A stretch of DNA of 14,962 nt from an uncultured Oscillospiraceae bacterium (GTDB lineage: Bacteria > Bacillota > Clostridia > Oscillospirales > Oscillospiraceae): assembly GCA_934654755.1 (NCBI GenBank), contig CAKUGQ010000025.1, positions 1 through 14,962 on the forward strand, in the 5' to 3' direction. Below are positions 14,889 to 14,962 of this stretch, one piece after another. Position 1 is the first letter of the stretch. The number at the start of each line of letters is the position of its first letter. The position numbers and the translations under genes were made by a program. Below the pieces are notes generated by a model. That model was not told the origin of the DNA. It was given only the letters and a program-made list of their open reading frames with translations, and did no database searches.

Positions 14889-14962
14889 GCGGGTGTAGCT
14901 CATCCGGTAGAGCGCCACCTTGCCAAGGTGGAGGTAGCGAGTTCGAGCCTCGTCACCCGCTC
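14889..14962 (+). tRNA. tRNA-Gly(GCC), reaching the window edge
   Basis: A full cloverleaf is visible. Acceptor GCGGGTG (14889-14895) pairs with CACCCGC (14954-14960). The D arm is GCTC...GAGC. The anticodon stem CCACC/GGTGG flanks the loop TTGCCAA with anticodon GCC at 14922-14924. The T stem GCGAG/CTCGT flanks the loop TTCGAGC. The discriminator is T14961, and the last base of the window, C14962, may be the first of an encoded CCA. It decodes GGC and GGT glycine codons. Confidence 0.96.

Overview
The window looks like a chromosomal housekeeping stretch from a GC-rich member of the Clostridia, probably Oscillospiraceae/Ruminococcaceae-like. This is an inference from gene content (YtrA-type GntR/ABC cluster, Mini-RNase III, RqcH, QueH, YitT, and a second divergent type IIA topoisomerase pair), strong AGGAGG-type ribosome binding sites, and G/C-rich third codon positions throughout. 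I see no insertion sequence, phage gene, CRISPR array or rRNA. No gene-free stretch exceeds 300 bases; the longest is the 172-base divergent gap at 3147-3318.

Region 1 (1-3300). Two back-to-back hairpin terminators mark the left edge. A three-gene minus-strand operon then reads leftward from about 3206 to 114: a YtrA-type GntR repressor, an ABC ATPase and a large ABC permease with a C-terminal extracytoplasmic domain. Its promoter has a perfect TTGACA, a 17-base spacer and TATAAC, and overlapping dyads that look like an autoregulatory operator lie on and beside the -10.

Region 2 (3262-6571). A divergent plus-strand promoter drives four overlapping genes: a small zinc-ribbon membrane protein, Mini-ribonuclease III (23S rRNA maturation), RqcH (alanine tailing in ribosome-associated quality control) and QueH (last step of queuosine synthesis). 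Apart from the unknown first gene, the theme is ribosome and tRNA maturation and rescue.

Region 3 (6616-8452). Adenine deaminase has its own promoter and its own strong terminator.

Region 4 (8465-14808). A near-consensus promoter precedes a four-gene run: a divergent GyrB/ParE-like ATPase-TOPRIM subunit, its GyrA/ParC-like partner, a YitT-family membrane protein and a lipoprotein. I read the lipoprotein as a transglutaminase-fold protein that has lost its catalytic Cys and His. This operon is the most interesting part of the window: the topoisomerase is active-looking but departs from canonical gyrase and topoisomerase IV at many family motifs, and it travels with two cell-envelope proteins.

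Region 5 (14827-14962). A perfect consensus promoter drives a tRNA-Gly(GCC) that runs to the last base of the window.
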